Translations under genes and position numbers: made by a program
DNA from: Alphaproteobacteria bacterium
GTDB lineage: Bacteria; Pseudomonadota; Alphaproteobacteria; RF32; CAG-239
Length of the DNA: 7,170 bases
Direction: 5' to 3'
Assembly: GCA_024408895.1 (NCBI GenBank)
Contig: JAKSUO010000062.1
Coordinates: forward strand, 1 to 7,170
The notes under the pieces: generated by a model
What the model saw: only the letters and a program-made list of their open reading frames with translations
What the model was told of the DNA's origin: nothing
Database searches by the model: none
Shown here: piece by piece, positions 7,004 through 7,170 of the stretch
Numbering within the stretch: position 1 is the stretch's first letter
Layout of the letters: every line of letters starts with the position of its first letter

Positions 7004-7170
7004 TTATTTCCTTTCAAAACCGGCATCAGCTTCCAATTTTGCCGCCACATTGAATATTGTTCCTTCATCAAACGGTTTGCCGATGAGCTGCATGCCAAAC
7101 GGCAGACCTTCTTCAGACAAGCCTATCGGCAAGCTCATTGCCGGCCATCCGGCCAAATTAACAGCAACAG
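7004..7170 (-). CDS. gatA: GatA, glutamyl-tRNA amidotransferase subunit A, C-terminal fragment
   Basis: Only the last 54 residues and the TAA stop (7006-7004) lie in the window; the start is beyond the right edge. The visible part reads NLAGWPAMSLPIG, then GLPFGMQLIGKPFDE and a final helix with NVAAKLEAD. This is the conserved C-terminal end of GatA, the amidase-signature glutaminase subunit that releases ammonia for GatB. The catalytic Lys-Ser-Ser triad lies upstream and cannot be checked here. The gene leads directly into gatB with a 6-base gap. A gatC gene, if it is in this cluster, should lie further upstream outside the window. Confidence 0.95.
   Translation of the reverse strand, partial: VAVNLAGWPAMSLPIGLSEEGLPFGMQLIGKPFDEGTIFNVAAKLEADAGFERK

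Overview
The window is an AT-rich bacterial segment, most likely from an alphaproteobacterium or another proteobacterium. The evidence is the Yej-type peptide importer genes, the GatCAB amidotransferase genes and the tRNA with an encoded CCA end. I cannot name a genus. The genetic code looks standard: every Trp codon I checked is TGG, and TGA ends the yejE gene.

Layout. The left part (1-790) reads on the + strand. It holds the 3' part of a flavodoxin-fold NAD(P)H oxidoreductase of the FMN-dependent azoreductase type, then a near-consensus promoter, a tRNA-Ala with anticodon CGC, and two hairpin-plus-T-run terminators in tandem. Bases 791-950 hold no gene that I can support. The rest (951-7170) is one tightly packed - strand cluster: gatA (its 3' end only), gatB, an unrecognised 652-residue membrane protein, yejE, and yejF in two pieces. 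Gaps within the cluster are 6 nt, a 1-nt overlap, 5 nt and a 1-nt overlap, so it is probably a single transcript whose promoter lies beyond the right edge. A plausible - strand terminator follows the last stop codon.

How the genes work together. GatA and GatB are subunits of the amidotransferase that makes Gln-tRNA(Gln) and/or Asn-tRNA(Asn). YejE and YejF are the second permease and the double ATPase of the YejABEF importer, which takes up peptides and microcin C. The expected partners YejA (binding protein) and YejB (first permease) are not next to yejE. That place is taken by the 652-residue protein, which has five predicted membrane segments and a large ectodomain. Its layout resembles EptA/LtaS-type phosphotransferases, but it lacks the metal-binding signatures of that superfamily.

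Two things deserve a second look. First, yejF is interrupted by a single in-frame TGA at 1790-1792, exactly in the linker between its two intact ATPase domains and at a position where homologues have Leu. Second, the 652-residue protein looks like a catalytically dead member of the alkaline-phosphatase/sulfatase fold, or a new family, placed inside a housekeeping operon.
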